64,000 nucleotides of DNA from the NCBI GenBank assembly GCA_024233005.1, contig JACKQE010000005.1, positions 221,262-285,261 on the forward strand, in the 5' to 3' direction. This stretch comes from Akkermansiaceae bacterium (GTDB lineage: Bacteria > Verrucomicrobiota > Verrucomicrobiia > Verrucomicrobiales > DEV007). This document shows, in pieces, positions 62,022 to 64,000 of this stretch; within the stretch, counting starts at the first letter, position 1; each line of letters opens with the position of its first letter. A program made the translations under genes and the position numbers. The notes beneath the pieces were generated by a model, which saw only the letters and a list, made by a program, of their open reading frames with translations, made no database searches and had not been told where the DNA came from.

Positions 62022-62951
62022 GTGAGATTTCTCTATCGACTCTGTCTGCCGGGGGCGGCCTTGTTGGGACTGGGGGCCTGTGCCACCAAGTCCGTTGGAC
62101 TGATGCGGGCTGGTCGCGATGCCTTTCACGACGCCCTCTTTTTCGCCGAAAGCGGGCATTGGGAGGTGGCCATCCGGGCGTTGGGCATCACCTCCGGACA
62201 CGTCAAACGAGCCATTTCCGACCGCCCCGTGGTGCACACCAAGCAGGGGCCGGTCTTGCTGGAGGTGACACTCCAAAGTTGGGAAGTCACCGCTTGGACC
62301 CCTTTGGTCGAAGCCGCCTCCCGACGCGACCTGCCTTCCTTTGAGCTGGCCTACGCCCGTGCCGGTCAGCGTTGCGCGAGTTGTCATGAGTCGCTCGGAA
62401 AAAAAGAGATTCCAGTATTTCCTGTTGGGTGGGCCCCTCCCGCGCCGCCGGTGGGTGGTGAAATCACGGAGCCCCCGGAACCACCGGTTCCCGCTGGAAA
62501 CCTTCCCTCACTTCCGCCTTCCGAACCGCCACTTCCCGGAGCCAAAACGGTGCCCCCCCCCGGACCCACTGCCCCTGGGGGCCGGTATGATCCGCTGCTG
62601 CCTCCCGTGGTCCGCGGCCCCATCTCTACCCCGGGGCCGATTCCTGGCGTGGGTCCCGCGGCACCTCCTCCGTCGGAATCAGCAAAGGATCCACTACCCA
62701 AGCGGAAGAATCCTGAAGACACCCCTCCGGTCGCTCCGCGACCCGCGGAGGCGCCACCGACTCCCCAATCGAAACCACCCGTGGAGCAGGGGCCGCCTCC
62801 GGCGGTTCCCCGAGCGGAGAAGTCGCCTCCCGCTTGGGAGGGCCAGCCAATCCTTGGCACCGGCTTGACGCCCGATTCCTCCCCTCCGCTGCGGAACGTG
62901 GAGCCGGCCGCCATCGTCGAACCTCCGGAGCCACCGCGAAAGGTTCCGTAG
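62022..62951 (+). CDS. class II cytochrome c-like lipoprotein with Pro-rich tail
   Basis: A 309-residue protein from GTG 62022, fixed by the lipobox LLGLGAC at residue 20. A helical region leads to CASCHES (Cys118, Cys121, His122) inside FELAYARAGQRCASCHESLG, the C-terminal haem-helix arrangement of cytochrome c' class II domains. From about residue 130 the rest (180 residues) is Pro/Gly/Ser-rich low complexity. Covalent haem in the periplasm is predicted. The proline tail may span or bind the cell wall, as the neighbouring YkuD gene hints. No redox partner is seen nearby. Confidence 0.7.
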   Translation: MRFLYRLCLPGAALLGLGACATKSVGLMRAGRDAFHDALFFAESGHWEVAIRALGITSGHVKRAISDRPVVHTKQGPVLLEVTLQSWEVTAWTPLVEAASRRDLPSFELAYARAGQRCASCHESLGKKEIPVFPVGWAPPAPPVGGEITEPPEPPVPAGNLPSLPPSEPPLPGAKTVPPPGPTAPGGRYDPLLPPVVRGPISTPGPIPGVGPAAPPPSESAKDPLPKRKNPEDTPPVAPRPAEAPPTPQSKPPVEQGPPPAVPRAEKSPPAWEGQPILGTGLTPDSSPPLRNVEPAAIVEPPEPPRKVP

Positions 62952-63111
62952 TTGGTCAACAGGGGGCTCGGGGTAAATCGGGGACTCAGGCATGCATTCG
63001 GCAGTGGGGATGGCCCCCTGGGTTTGGATCGAAACTGCTTGCCGGGAAAGGAAAGAAGGGGCAATATGGCCCCTCGTTGGGGCACTGCGGTGCAGTGAAT
63101 GCCCTCATCAA

Positions 63112-63185
<74 letters not shown>

Positions 63186-63785
63186 CTCCTTACTGTCAAC
63201 GAGTTGGAGGCTGAGATTATCCGGTTTGGTTTGGATGGCGTAGCCGATTTGTAGCCGATTTTTCGTGATTTTCGGCTTAGTCCCTTCCCCATGGCATGGG
63301 GATCGGATGTTCGCGTCAGAAGGGTTCAGCACCCCCGCTACAAGTGGACCGCCACCTTCCGGGAAGGGGGGACGCTGCGGATTTTTGGAGGATCGGGGAC
63401 ATTCCACTTGCTGAAGTGCCTCCCTTCTGGTTCTTAGGGGGCAAGATTAACCGATCTGGGATCCTCTGGATCAAATTCAGGACTTCCCGAGTGGACAAGC
63501 GGTTTTCTAGAATCGATAGCATCTCGTAAAAAAATGCTCAGAAACGGACGGGATGATTGAGATGATGGTTGAGCAAGCTCATCACCCGGGCGCTGGACAA
63601 GTGAATTGATGACACCTAAGGATGAGAAAACCCGCTTTTCAGCAAGGCAGGCGGTTTAAAAACCAAAGATCGATCAGTGCCCCCACGTTTGTCCTATCCC
63701 CCTGTGTAATGTGGCAGCTTTGGAATTCCTTATTCGAGGGGCCCATCGGCTCACTCCCCCCACCTAGTCACTGTTTCATCGTTGC
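63186..63785. other. 600-bp region between tRNA-Arg and hsdM
   Basis: No gene recognised. It has a direct repeat GTAGCCGATTT at 63229 and 63241, 12 bp apart, and an imperfect hairpin AACCCGC/GCGGTTT near 63629-63659. The sequence beyond the tRNA looks like debris typical of a tRNA-linked integration site; no integrase or att duplicate is inside the window. Confidence 0.4.
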
Positions 63786-64000
63786 ATGATGTCGGCATCG
63801 CTCACTCTTTCCCAACTTGAATCCCACCTCTGGGAATCCGCGAACATCCTTCGCGGGCCGGTGGATGCGGCTGATTTTAAATCATACGTGTTCCCACTGC
63901 TGTTCTTCAAGCGCCTCTCCGATGTCCATGATGAGGAACACGAGGCCGCGTTGAAGGAGTTTGATGGAGATGAGGAATCCGCCCTGTTTCCTGAGAATTA
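63786..64000 (+). CDS. hsdM: type I restriction-modification methyltransferase subunit HsdM, partial
   Basis: The first 71 residues before the window ends, from tandem ATGs at 63786/63789. LSQLESHLWESANILRGPVD, then FKSYVFPLLFFKRLSDVHDE and EEHEAALKEF, are the N-terminal signature of N6-adenine methylase HsdM. It should pair with HsdS and HsdR encoded beyond the right edge. The tRNA-Arg 600 bp upstream suggests the system sits in an island. Confidence 0.9.
   Translation, partial: MMSASLTLSQLESHLWESANILRGPVDAADFKSYVFPLLFFKRLSDVHDEEHEAALKEFDGDEESALFPEN

Overview
The window reads as chromosomal DNA of a free-living, polysaccharide-degrading bacterium of the Planctomycetes-Verrucomicrobia-Chlamydiae group, most likely Verrucomicrobiota. 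The signs are GC-rich codon use, three DUF1549/DUF1553-type (PSCyt/PSD1) plus DUF1501 operons, PQQ-like propeller proteins, a DUF1080 protein, a PL6-type beta-helix lyase and many Sec/Tat-exported or lipoprotein products. This is inferred from gene content; there is no rRNA in the window.

Layout. 1-5 kb: an aldo/keto reductase converges on a minus-strand operon of a truncated ANL ligase, an acylating-type aldehyde dehydrogenase and an iron alcohol dehydrogenase, a plausible acid-to-aldehyde-to-alcohol pathway. 5-15.6 kb: exported PQQ-like propellers, a DUF1080 protein with a homopolymer frameshift at its start, a sugar ABC pair (binding protein and double ATPase, no permease) and TrmO. 15.6-31 kb: the most unusual part. 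Three cytochrome-like PSCyt/DUF1501 operons and one trypsin-like protease are each preceded by a related directional element of about 75 bp (four copies). On the other side of each element lies an opposite-strand gene piece: fasciclin, arylsulfatase C-terminus, aspartate decarboxylase (PanD) C-terminus, and an unrecognised ORF.

31-39 kb: CbpM/CbpA chaperone pair, a tyrosine-phosphatase-like protein, an RlmI-like methyltransferase, a membrane protein with an ABC ATPase, and a beta-helix protein. 39.5-47 kb: a partial Pel-type exopolysaccharide locus (epimerase, PelA-like hydrolase/deacetylase, PelB-like TPR protein), followed convergently by an NtrC-like regulator lacking the GAFTGA loop. 47-52.4 kb: a PL6-type lyase and a housekeeping operon trpA-dapF-dapA-dapB-folK. 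52.4-61 kb: small proteins, a large MscK-like mechanosensitive channel, a DapA-like aldolase with a dehydrogenase partner, and two membrane proteins. 61-64 kb: an L,D-transpeptidase, a class II cytochrome c-like lipoprotein with a proline-rich tail, tRNA-Arg(UCU), and the start of a type I restriction-modification hsdM gene at the right edge.

Functionally the window combines envelope and polysaccharide work with lysine/tryptophan/folate biosynthesis. The element-marked modules at 15-31 kb are the main candidate for something undescribed.
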